Assembly: GCA_018377235.1 (NCBI GenBank) | Contig: JAGZZT010000013.1 | Coordinates: 108,615 to 172,614, forward strand | Length of the DNA: 64,000 nucleotides | Source of the DNA: Clostridium sp. | Lineage (GTDB): Bacteria; Bacillota; Clostridia; Lachnospirales; Lachnospiraceae | Direction: 5' to 3' | Shown: piece after piece, positions 43,966-52,277 of the stretch | How the letters are laid out: each line of letters begins with the position of its first letter | How positions within the stretch are numbered: position 1 is the stretch's first letter | Position numbers and translations under genes: made by a program | Notes under the pieces: generated by a model | Databases searched by the model: none | What the model saw: the letters and a program-made list of their open reading frames with translations, nothing else | What the model was told of the DNA's origin: nothing

Positions 43966-44247
43966 TTACATGCACCTCTCTTTCAGAATATCAGAGAGCG
44001 CTTTCTGACTGCTGGTATGACATCGCACTACCTCTGTTCTGCTTCCCTTTGCACCGTCCACAGCTGCCCGTATCATTTTATGAGACACTGTATTCGTAAA
44101 CAGAACCAGTAGATCCGGGCTTCCCACCTGTTTTCCAAAATCAGCGCCCATCTGAGTAAATACTTTTGCCTTGCACTTAAAATTCCTGCAAATTTGCTTG
44201 TACTGACAGATCATTCTGTCGTGTCCGCCTACGATTACAACGCTCAT
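43966..44247 (-). CDS. DUF2325 protein
   Basis: A 93-residue cytoplasmic protein. The start SVVIVGGHDRMICQYKQICR and the LLVLFTNTVSHKMIRAA segment match DUF2325, a small Rossmann-like fold of unknown function. It is the last gene of the DUF3793-flavodoxin-DUF2325 set, 21 bases after the flavodoxin. The shared promoter with a metal operator points to a role during metal limitation. Confidence 0.82.
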   Translation of the reverse strand: MSVVIVGGHDRMICQYKQICRNFKCKAKVFTQMGADFGKQVGSPDLLVLFTNTVSHKMIRAAVDGAKGSRTEVVRCHTSSQKALSDILKERCM

Positions 44248-44268
44248 AAATTTCTCCTCTTTCTCTAG

Positions 44269-44700
44269 TTATACTTCTGCCAGCTGTCTTCCAAGCTCCT
44301 TTAGAGCTTCTCTGGCAGCATCATCCGGCGCTCCGCAGCAGATGGCGTCCTCACCGCCCAAAACAAAGGCTCCAGCCTGTCTCATCCGATCCGTCCAGTC
44401 TCTCATCCACTGACCGTCTCCCCAGCCATAGGAGCCAAAAAGGCCTACTGTTTTTCCTGAAACCACTTTTTCTGCCTCTTCTACAAAAGGCTCCATTGTG
44501 CCCTCTTCCAGAATCTCATCTCCCATAGACGGGCATCCTAAAGCTGCAGACTGGCAGGAAGCCAGTTCACTGACAGAAGCTTCCTCCACAGGAAGGAGAA
44601 CCGGCTCCTTCCCTGCCTCCTTCACTCCCTCAGCTACCATCCCTGCCATGGCTGCCGTATTTCCTGTTCCACTCCAATAAATAATTAAAATCTGATCCAT
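44269..44700 (-). CDS. Flavodoxin
   Basis: A 143-residue FMN-binding electron carrier. The phosphate loop is WSGTGNTAAMA, and LFGSYGWGDGQWM and the acidic FMN-ring loops are in place. It would take over from ferredoxin when iron is short. It is the middle gene of the operon controlled by the GTTAG-N6-CTAAC sites. Confidence 0.93.
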   Translation of the reverse strand: MDQILIIYWSGTGNTAAMAGMVAEGVKEAGKEPVLLPVEEASVSELASCQSAALGCPSMGDEILEEGTMEPFVEEAEKVVSGKTVGLFGSYGWGDGQWMRDWTDRMRQAGAFVLGGEDAICCGAPDDAAREALKELGRQLAEV

Positions 44701-44765
44701 AATTCTTTATTCCTCCTAATAAATTTTCTATCTGCAGGCAGGCCTCAGCAGCAGACCGCCGCGCT

Positions 44766-45377
44766 CTAAGCCACCGCTGTCAGACCATGGGCCGGCTGTC
44801 CCAGAAGGGAAGCACAAATCTGCCATAAGCGTCTTCCCCTTTCTGTCTCCTCCACAACGAGTTCCCTGACAGCTGTATAAGCTGCAAAGCGTCTTCTGGC
44901 TTCCTCCGGTTCCTTGTACACCTTCCAATAACCTGAAAACAGAAAATCTCTGCCTTTGTGCTGGATGAAGCCCTCGACATCCCAAATGGGATACTCTAAA
45001 ATCAGACCTATTTCATGTGGAAATTCTCTCTGTCCATCTGCATAGAGCCTGTAACGTTCCGCCAGCCTCAAAAGCACCTTTGAAAGCTTCATGGAACCAT
45101 AACCAAAGCTTTTAAAGAATCTCTCTGCCTCCCTGTTTTTAAGAATCTTTTCTGCCTGCTCTCTCCGGTACAGAAGATAAACACTTCTGTCTTCTCCCGC
45201 CCAGAGACATTTATACTCCACTCCTGTCCCCGAAAGGATAAGAGCTACATCTTCCTCTGTCCCCTCTGTTGTAATTAAAATATTGGAAGCTTTCACTCCG
45301 GCCAGTACCTGCGCACAGTGGAATGCTGCCTGCTTCTGGATTATATTCTGTTCTATCGTGTACTCTTTTTGAGCCAT
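44766..45377 (-). CDS. DUF3793 protein
   Basis: A 203-residue cytoplasmic protein. KASNILIT and LLRLAERYRLYADGQREFPHEIGLILEYPIWDVEGFIQ are the best parts; LxYPxxDVxxFI and a Cys-containing N-terminus (AFHCAQVLAGVKASN) match DUF3793, a Clostridia family often found next to flavodoxin. Function unknown. It is the first gene of the operon, about 75 bases behind the operators. Confidence 0.82.
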   Translation of the reverse strand: MAQKEYTIEQNIIQKQAAFHCAQVLAGVKASNILITTEGTEEDVALILSGTGVEYKCLWAGEDRSVYLLYRREQAEKILKNREAERFFKSFGYGSMKLSKVLLRLAERYRLYADGQREFPHEIGLILEYPIWDVEGFIQHKGRDFLFSGYWKVYKEPEEARRRFAAYTAVRELVVEETERGRRLWQICASLLGQPAHGLTAVA

Positions 45378-45451
45378 CCGGTATCCTCCCTGTCTCTTCA
45401 GCCTTTGCTTAATTTGACTAAGACTGTCAGCTTTACCTTTTGCTTTTGATG

Positions 45452-45490
45452 GTTAGCTTTGGCTAACTCATACAGTTAGTATACACTAAC
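45452..45490. promoter_or_regulatory. Two DtxR-type operators at the DUF3793-flavodoxin promoter
   Basis: GTTAGC-TTTG-GCTAAC (45452-45467) and GTTAGT-ATAC-ACTAAC (45475-45490), both GTTAG-N6-CTAAC with six-base arms, their starts 23 bases apart. The second overlaps the -10 of the promoter at 45478-45506. Confidence 0.72.
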
Positions 45491-45506
45491 TCTCTTTCTT
45501 TGTCCA
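45478..45506 (-). promoter_or_regulatory. Promoter of the DUF3793-flavodoxin-DUF2325 operon
   Basis: TGGACA (45501-45506), a 17-base spacer and TATACT (45478-45483) on the minus strand. Confidence 0.65.
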
Positions 45507-45530
45507 GCACTTTTTATTTTTTTCAAAAAA

Positions 45531-45566
45531 AGAAGCGCTTCCTCTGTACCAGCCAGAAACGCTTCT
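45531..45566 (-). terminator. Terminator of the penicillin-binding protein gene
   Basis: AGAAGCG pairs with CGCTTCT; on the minus strand it is followed by TTTTTTT, 20 bases past the stop codon. Confidence 0.7.
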
Positions 45567-45586
45567 CTTCTCTATTCCATATTCAA

Positions 45587-48193
45587 TTATGATTTTCCCG
45601 CTCCGTCCAGAACCTCCTTCATCTGTCCCTTCAGCGTCTGTCCGTAAATACGGTTAATGGCACTCTCTGCCTTTTTCCGAAGCCTTTCCTGTTCCTCAGG
45701 GCTGGCTCCAGCCATCTGGTCAATATATTTCTGTGCTTCATCTGCCAGTGCATGATCTTTTCTGTAATCACCCACCGTATAATTAGGCGAGAGAACGTGG
45801 GAATCATCGTAACCTTCCAGGTATTCTCCCCTTCCCTCTTTCTTAATGTCTTCTTTTTCCGATCCAGGAGCTGTAAATGCAGCTTCTGGAAGTCCTGCAG
45901 TCAGTCCCTCCATAGCCTGCTTCCAGATAGAAGCCGGGTAAGAGGAGCCGTACAGAGAAGAAAGAGTTCTGGGAGTATCATAACCGACCCACACAGTTAC
46001 TGTATAGTAAGGGGTCATTCCACAGAACCAGCCGTCCTTGCTGTTATTCGTAGTTCCTGTCTTTCCAGCTGCCTCAATCCTGCTTTTCCATCCCATTCCG
46101 CGGGCAGTTCCCTTTGATATGACGCCTTTCATAACATCTACCATCACAGCAGCTGTCTGCCTGGAATAAACCTCCTTGGATTCTCTTCCAGTGTAAATAT
46201 TCTCGCCTGCGAGATTTTCCATCCTGATAATGCAGTCCGGTTCCCGGTACACACCGCCGTTCTCCAGGGCACTGAAAGCGCCAGCCATCTCCTCCGCCGT
46301 CACGCCGTAGGTAAAGCCGCCCAGGGAAGCCGCCATATTGTAGTCGTCCGGTACAATTTTGTCAAATCGCATCTGCGTCAGATAGGAAAGCCCTTCCTCC
46401 GGCGTCACCTCGTTAAACAGCCACCAGGCCGCTCCATTCCGGCTCTTCTCCACCGCCTGACGCAGGGTGATCCAGTTTCCTGGAAGTGATGCCACATCTG
46501 CCTTCGGCTCCTTCGCCGCATCCACGCTGATATCCTTCACGCTTGAGAAGGAAGCATATCCATTTTCCAGTGCCGGAGCATAGACGATCAGAGGTTTAAT
46601 GCTGCTGCCCGGCTGGCGGAAGCTCTGGAACGCCCGGTTCAGCGTGTAGGTGCTGGTTTCCTGGCTTCTGCCTCCCACAATGGCCTCCACCAGGCCTGTA
46701 TCGTTATTGACAGCCACCGCCGCGCCCTGCAGAGCGTAAATACCATTATCAGCTGTCTCTTCGTCAAAGGAAAGTACCTGATCTACCGCGCTCTGTAAAA
46801 TTTCCTGTTTAGCCGGATCCAGGGAAGTGTAAATCCGATAACCGCCCGTATACAGCTCATCCTTAGCGGCAGCGTAGCTCTCTTCATAGGCTGTCTGGTA
46901 AGCTTTGTAGTCATCATAGCTGGAAAATCCATACTCGAACTGAAAACCGTCCCGCTCCATCAGCCACCGCACTGCGCAGTCAATGGCATAGGTTGTCTCA
47001 TAATTGCGCATCTCATATGAATTTCCTGTCACTGTAATTTCTTCAGCAACAGCCGCATCATGTTCCTCCTGGGTAATATAGCCCATGGTCAGCATATCTC
47101 CCAGAATCTTATCCCGCCTTGCCAGGGCATGATCTGGATGGCGATACGGATTATAGTAGGATGGCGAATTGGGAATCGCGCACAGATAAGCAATCTGGCT
47201 TAAACTCAGTTCATCTGCATCCTTTCCGAAATATCCCTTGGCCGCAGCCTGCAGCCCGTAATATGTATTAGCGTAATTGATATCATTGATGTAAAACTCC
47301 ATAATCTGCTCTTTGGAATACTTCTCCGTCAGATCCATGGCAATCAAAATCTCTTTCACCTTGCGCTTAATGGACACATCCCTGGTCAGATACTGGTTTC
47401 TGGCCAGCTGCTGAGTAATCGTGCTGGCTCCATGTACCTCTTCTCCTTTTGTAAGAATAAAATTAATTCCCACTCGCAGAATTCCCTTAAAATCCACTCC
47501 GCAGTTTTCCCAGAAGGTTCTGTCCTCAATGGCAATAAAGGCGTTCACTGCATCCTGTGGAATTTCCTCATAGGGAAGGTACTGCGAATCCTCATCCCCT
47601 GAAATTTTAGCCAGCACATTGCCTGCAGCATCGTAAAAGTAGGACGCCTGGCCCGGCAGAAAGTCTGCCTCTGTGCTGTCTGCCACCAGCCCTTCTACCT
47701 CTTCCCTGCAGATGGTATAGAACTTCCATCCCAGAAGTCCGCAGCCTGCAGCCGCCACAAACAGAATAAGGAGAAGCATCAAAAAGAACCTCTTCCACAG
47801 CCGCCTCCATCCCCTTTTCTGTCTGGCAGAGCGGCGTCTGCGTCCAGCGCCCTCCTCCCGCTTGGAAGGATCCTGGCTGGGGATTTCCTGAACCTGGCTG
47901 GAAGTCTCCAGCTCCAGAGTTTTCGGCTCTGACATCCTCGGTTTCGAGATCTTCTGCTCCAGTGCTTCCGACTCTGGAATCTCCGGCCCGGATACCCTTA
48001 CAGCCCTGGTCTCCTCCTGGAGAATGTTCTGGATCTGCTCACCCAGCTCCTGCTGCACAGCCTCCTCTGCCCTTCTCTCCTGAAGCCGCTCTGCCTCCCT
48101 TATATCCTGTTTCTTCTGCGCGTCTGCCAGCCCCGGCGTTTTCTGCCCCTGCCGGCTCCTGGTGTGCCCGCGTTTATTTTTCTCTCTATCCAT
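45587..48193 (-). CDS. Class A penicillin-binding protein (transglycosylase and transpeptidase)
   Basis: An 868-residue bifunctional peptidoglycan synthase. Residues 1-130 are a cytoplasmic charged tail, then one span (FFLMLLLILFVAAAGCGLLGW), then the GT51 domain with EDRTFWENCGVD and GASTITQQLARN, and the transpeptidase with GSSIKPL (SxxK), KSRNG (SxN) and KTGTTNNS (KTG). The C-terminus is charged. It polymerises and crosslinks the wall. It is single, with its own terminator. Confidence 0.95.
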   Translation of the reverse strand: MDREKNKRGHTRSRQGQKTPGLADAQKKQDIREAERLQERRAEEAVQQELGEQIQNILQEETRAVRVSGPEIPESEALEQKISKPRMSEPKTLELETSSQVQEIPSQDPSKREEGAGRRRRSARQKRGWRRLWKRFFLMLLLILFVAAAGCGLLGWKFYTICREEVEGLVADSTEADFLPGQASYFYDAAGNVLAKISGDEDSQYLPYEEIPQDAVNAFIAIEDRTFWENCGVDFKGILRVGINFILTKGEEVHGASTITQQLARNQYLTRDVSIKRKVKEILIAMDLTEKYSKEQIMEFYINDINYANTYYGLQAAAKGYFGKDADELSLSQIAYLCAIPNSPSYYNPYRHPDHALARRDKILGDMLTMGYITQEEHDAAVAEEITVTGNSYEMRNYETTYAIDCAVRWLMERDGFQFEYGFSSYDDYKAYQTAYEESYAAAKDELYTGGYRIYTSLDPAKQEILQSAVDQVLSFDEETADNGIYALQGAAVAVNNDTGLVEAIVGGRSQETSTYTLNRAFQSFRQPGSSIKPLIVYAPALENGYASFSSVKDISVDAAKEPKADVASLPGNWITLRQAVEKSRNGAAWWLFNEVTPEEGLSYLTQMRFDKIVPDDYNMAASLGGFTYGVTAEEMAGAFSALENGGVYREPDCIIRMENLAGENIYTGRESKEVYSRQTAAVMVDVMKGVISKGTARGMGWKSRIEAAGKTGTTNNSKDGWFCGMTPYYTVTVWVGYDTPRTLSSLYGSSYPASIWKQAMEGLTAGLPEAAFTAPGSEKEDIKKEGRGEYLEGYDDSHVLSPNYTVGDYRKDHALADEAQKYIDQMAGASPEEQERLRKKAESAINRIYGQTLKGQMKEVLDGAGKS

Positions 48194-48362
48194 GTGACTC
48201 CTTTTTCTGCCTGTACCAGTTTTATCCGTGCATCATCTGCTCTGTCCGTCTCTTCCAAAATATAGTTTCAGGCCGCGGGCAGAGCTTTTGTCTATTTTAC
48301 CGCGTTTTCCTCCATAATACAACCTGTTTGCAGTTATCTGCATGGTAAACGCAGGAAAGAGG

Positions 48363-50996
48363 TTATCTGTGTAAAAACAGCACGGCTATTTCATGAACAA
48401 TCAGAGGCGCAGCTGCCAGCGGCAAAAGAAATCCCCATTCTGACAGGGAAAGGACGCAGGTTCCAAAGGCCTGTGTCAGAGCCGGAATCTCTGTCACCGC
48501 AGCCTGGAGAAGCATTCCCAGGCCGAAGGCCAGAAGCATCAGCCGGTTGGAGCACAGGCGGGAGCCAAAGACTGAAGAAGAAATGTCCCGCATCCCCACT
48601 GCGTGAAACAGCTGGGAAAGGCTCAGCACGGTAAAAGCGTAGGTCTGGGATTTTAATAAAACCTCCGGATTCTGCAGACATTCCCTGACTGACGAAAGCT
48701 CCATGGAACCAGCCAGCTCCATAGGAAGCCGGAAAAATGCCGTGAGGCTGACCGCTGCAATCAGAAAACCGTATCCCAGGGTGACGAACCATCCTCCGCC
48801 TGCAAACAGGCTTTCTCCAGACTGTCTCGGAGGCTTCTCCATCAGACGTCTGCTGTCATTTTCATCCACTCCCAGAGCCAGGGCAGGAAGCGAATCTGTG
48901 ATCAGATTGATCCACAAAATATGGCTGGGCTTTAAGGGAGAGGCCACCCCGGCCGCAATCGCTGCAAACATGGTGGCAATTTCCCCGAAATTAGAGGACA
49001 GCAGAAAAATTACTGATTTTTTAATATTCTCGTAAACGCCACGCCCCTCCTCCATGGCTCTCTCAATGGTGGCGAAATTATCATCTGTCAGAATCATATC
49101 GGCCGCCTGCTTGGCCACGTCGGTTCCCGTCTTTCCCATAGCGATTCCAATGTCTGCGTTTTTCAAGGATGGCGCGTCGTTGACTCCATCTCCCGTCATG
49201 GCCGTAATGTGGCCCGCCGCCTTAAAGGCGTTTACAATTCTCACCTTGTGGCCAGGGGACACTCTGGCAAATACCTTTAAATGCTTTATTTTTTTCTTCA
49301 GCTCGTCATCCCCTGTCCGCTCCAGCTCCTCCCCTGTCATGCACTGAGTCCTGTCCTCTGCGATTCCCAGCTCTTTTGCAATAGCCAGAGCCGTGTCTAC
49401 ATGATCCCCTGTGATCATGACGGTGTCCACCGACGCCTTCCGAAACTGCCCGACCGCCTGTTTCGCCTCGTCTCTGGGCGGATCCATCATACCGGCCAGT
49501 CCCAGGAAAGTAAGCCCCTTTTCCTCCGGTCCTGCGGCATCCTCCTTCACTGCAGCGGCCAGCACCCGAAGCGCCTGGGAGGACATCCTTGCGGCTGCCC
49601 GCTCCACTTCCCTGCGCTCTGACTCAGTCATGGGAACCGGACGGTGTTTTTTCCAGATATGCGTACACTGCCTGAGCACGCGGTCCGGCGCGCCTTTGGT
49701 GCAGGAAATGCCTGTCTTTCCCTGTCTGTGGAAGGTCGTCATCATTTTCCGGTCCGAGTCAAAGGGAAGCTCTCCTTTTCTGGGCATTTCTCTCTCCCTC
49801 TCCTCCTTTTCAACGCCTGCCAGGCTGGCAAACTGGAGAAGGGCCAGCTCGGTCGGATCTCCTTTTTCCTGCTCTAACCGGGCGTCGCTGCACAGGGCGA
49901 AGCACTCTGCCAGGCGTTTTGAGGGTTTTTCCGCCGCTGCGTTCTCCAGCGTCCTGATTATCCCGTCCTCATACCACTGCGTTACGGTCATCACATTTTT
50001 AGTCAGGGTTCCTGTTTTGTCCGTACACACTACGCTGACAGCTCCCAGCGTTTCCACTGACGGCAGTTTTCTCACAATGGTTCCTGACTTAACCATCCTG
50101 GTAACGCTTAACGCCAGCACAATGGTGACTACTGCCGGAAGTCCCTCCGGCACGGCGGCTACTGCCAGCGATATGGCGGTGATAAGCATTTCCATCACGT
50201 CCCGCTTCTGAATCACCGCCATGAGAAAAAGAGCGGCGCACAGGGCTACCGCCGTCAGGCTGAGCACCTTTCCCAGTTCTCCCAGACGTTTCTGAAGAGG
50301 CGTCTCTTCCTCCGGCGCCGCGTGAATCATGGCGGCAATCCTTCCGATCTCCGTTCCCATCCCCGTGGCTGTTACAATCCCTTTTCCGCGGCCCGAGGTC
50401 ACATAGGAGGTCATATAGGCCATATTTTTCCCTTTTCCGGATCCGTTTCCGGACTCTGACGCCAGATAATCAGCGGACTTGGACACGGGAACCGACTCTC
50501 CCGTCAGGGCTGATTCCTCAACTTTAAGGCCTGCCGACTGAATCAGGCGCATATCGGCCGGAACCTGGCAGCCGGCTGTCAAAAGCACCAGGTCGCCTGG
50601 AACCAGCTCCTTGGCGTCAATTTCTATCTCCTTGCCGTCCCTGACGACGGAAGCCTTCAGACGGGTCATCTGCTTTAAAGAATCCAGAGCCTTCTGCGCT
50701 TTTCCCTCCTGCACCACGCCCACAATGCCGTTTACGGCCACCACAATCATGATAATCACTGCGTCGCTGTACTCCCCCAGAAGCACGGAAATCCCGGCCG
50801 CTGCAAACAGCACGAAAATAAGAGAGTCGCAGAGCTGTCCGGCAAACCGCTTCAGAAGCGTTTTCTGTTTTTTTTCCTCCAGCTCATTGCTTCCATAGTG
50901 TTTCTGCCGCTCTTTTACATCCTCCTCCCTCAGCCCCCGCTCTCCGTCAGCGCTCAGTTTCTTTAACGTCTCGTCTATGGTTTTTCCTTCATACAT
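48363..50996 (-). CDS. P2-type calcium-transporting ATPase
   Basis: An 877-residue P-type pump of the SERCA/PMCA-like group, exporting Ca2+ and possibly Mn2+. It has a cation N-domain (GKTIDETLKKLS), TGESVPV, the ion-binding AVPEGLPAVVT in span 4, CTDKTGTLTKN with the phosphorylated Asp, TGDGVNDAPSLK, and ten spans. The ATG at 50996 has AGGAGG at ten bases, so it is preferred over 51038. No adjacent gene is functionally linked. Confidence 0.94.
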   Translation of the reverse strand: MYEGKTIDETLKKLSADGERGLREEDVKERQKHYGSNELEEKKQKTLLKRFAGQLCDSLIFVLFAAAGISVLLGEYSDAVIIMIVVAVNGIVGVVQEGKAQKALDSLKQMTRLKASVVRDGKEIEIDAKELVPGDLVLLTAGCQVPADMRLIQSAGLKVEESALTGESVPVSKSADYLASESGNGSGKGKNMAYMTSYVTSGRGKGIVTATGMGTEIGRIAAMIHAAPEEETPLQKRLGELGKVLSLTAVALCAALFLMAVIQKRDVMEMLITAISLAVAAVPEGLPAVVTIVLALSVTRMVKSGTIVRKLPSVETLGAVSVVCTDKTGTLTKNVMTVTQWYEDGIIRTLENAAAEKPSKRLAECFALCSDARLEQEKGDPTELALLQFASLAGVEKEEREREMPRKGELPFDSDRKMMTTFHRQGKTGISCTKGAPDRVLRQCTHIWKKHRPVPMTESERREVERAAARMSSQALRVLAAAVKEDAAGPEEKGLTFLGLAGMMDPPRDEAKQAVGQFRKASVDTVMITGDHVDTALAIAKELGIAEDRTQCMTGEELERTGDDELKKKIKHLKVFARVSPGHKVRIVNAFKAAGHITAMTGDGVNDAPSLKNADIGIAMGKTGTDVAKQAADMILTDDNFATIERAMEEGRGVYENIKKSVIFLLSSNFGEIATMFAAIAAGVASPLKPSHILWINLITDSLPALALGVDENDSRRLMEKPPRQSGESLFAGGGWFVTLGYGFLIAAVSLTAFFRLPMELAGSMELSSVRECLQNPEVLLKSQTYAFTVLSLSQLFHAVGMRDISSSVFGSRLCSNRLMLLAFGLGMLLQAAVTEIPALTQAFGTCVLSLSEWGFLLPLAAAPLIVHEIAVLFLHR

Positions 50997-51084
50997 GAAT
51001 GTTTCCCTCCTTTGGACAGCCGTTTTGCCTTTTGACACTTTATGAAGGGCAGAATTGTTTTAGAACTGTGTGGGAGATAGGAAA

Positions 51085-51133
51085 AGAGCCGCTGGGAAGC
51101 AGGTGAATCTGTACCTTGCTTCCCAGCGGCTCT
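51085..51133 (-). terminator. Strong terminator of the dockerin/cohesin-like operon
   Basis: A perfect stem of about 17 pairs, AGAGCCGCTGGGAAGCA with its complement, followed by TTTTCC on the minus strand, just past the stop codon at 51177. Confidence 0.85.
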
Positions 51134-51176
51134 GTTTCTCTTTCTATGCTGTTTGCTGTCCTTTCCAGCTCCGGAC

Positions 51177-52241
51177 TTAGGAAAGTCCTGGACCTGAAGG
51201 CTTTTCAGGATTGATCTGAACGATTCCGTTGACCGTCCACTGTCCCTGGGCGTTTACTGTATAGCCGTCCGGTGTCTTTCCGTTCTTTACCATAGAGCCT
51301 GCAGGCTGTCCCTCTGCCGAATCCTTGGTGAAGTAATAGCAGTTGTCTCCAATCCAGCGCCATCCCGTATACATTGCTCCGATCCTGGCGTCGTTCTGGT
51401 CGTGAAGGAAATAGGTATGGCCGTCCTTATCTGTAAACCAGCCTGTCTCCATATAGCCTTCTGCGTTGAAATGGTACCAGCCTTTCTTTCCGTTCCAGGA
51501 GCACTCGAACCAGCCGTCCGCCGGATAGCTTCCGTCCAGCTTTGCGAACCACCAACCTCTGCCGTCCTGTTTCCAGGAGCCGTTAGGCTTTTCTGTCCAC
51601 TCAGACCTGGAGTTTCCACGTCCGCTGTTTCTGTCTGAATCGTCGTCCTCTGTGTCCTCATCCGGAGTATCTGGATCCTCTGGTTCAGGAGTTTCCGGAT
51701 CCTCTGTCTCTGGTTCTTCCGGTTCCGGCGTCTCCAGAACCATCTCATAATCCTCGTACTCGCCGAAGTTTGTCACCTCCAGCTTCTCATGGAAGCTGTT
51801 CACGCCCTGGAAATCATCTCTGTCCACAGAAATCCTCACATTTTCGTCGGAATCCACTGTGATGGTTCCCAGATCCAGTTCCTCGCCCTTTTCCAGTACT
51901 GGATCGCGATCCGCCACATAGATAGTCATCTCCTGGGCGTCCTCGTCGTACCGTGTCTCGTACACAGCCGGATCTAGTTTTGACTTTATGTTCTGTGAAA
52001 ACTTAAACGCCGGATCCTCAGACATCGGTTCGTCGCTTTCAAATATAAGCTTCAAGCTGAAGGCTGTAAAGCTGTCGGCCGGTTCCTGGTCCTGAAGCTT
52101 AAGTTTCAGCCTGACCGAATTTTTTCCTGTTTTTTCCCAGGTGATCATCTGGTTTCTTTCCGCCATGGAATGCATGGACGGAAGGAGCGCCAGGCTGAGC
52201 GCCGAAGCGCACAGACCGGCTGCAAATGTCGTCTTTTTCAT
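51177..52241 (-). CDS. Secreted protein: cohesin-like domain plus cell-wall-binding repeats
   Basis: A 354-residue exported protein. Signal peptide about 1-27. Residues 28-150 form a beta-rich domain (SVRLKLKLQDQ, FTAFSLKLIFES, EMTIYVADRDPVLEKGEELDLG), whose order of strands is like a cohesin or related carbohydrate-binding-module sandwich. Residues 165-205 are an acidic Pro/Glu/Asp linker. Residues 212-340 hold four or five Trp/Tyr/Gly repeats such as GWYHFNAEGYMETGWFTDKDG, of the choline/glucan-binding type, for attachment to the wall. It is 36 bases after the M60 dockerin gene, in the same operon. The cohesin call is an inference from strand pattern and neighbourhood, not an established match. 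Confidence 0.75.
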   Translation of the reverse strand: MKKTTFAAGLCASALSLALLPSMHSMAERNQMITWEKTGKNSVRLKLKLQDQEPADSFTAFSLKLIFESDEPMSEDPAFKFSQNIKSKLDPAVYETRYDEDAQEMTIYVADRDPVLEKGEELDLGTITVDSDENVRISVDRDDFQGVNSFHEKLEVTNFGEYEDYEMVLETPEPEEPETEDPETPEPEDPDTPDEDTEDDDSDRNSGRGNSRSEWTEKPNGSWKQDGRGWWFAKLDGSYPADGWFECSWNGKKGWYHFNAEGYMETGWFTDKDGHTYFLHDQNDARIGAMYTGWRWIGDNCYYFTKDSAEGQPAGSMVKNGKTPDGYTVNAQGQWTVNGIVQINPEKPSGPGLS

Positions 52242-52277
52242 TCGTCCTTCTTTCTCTCCTTATTTTATGCGGCTGCC

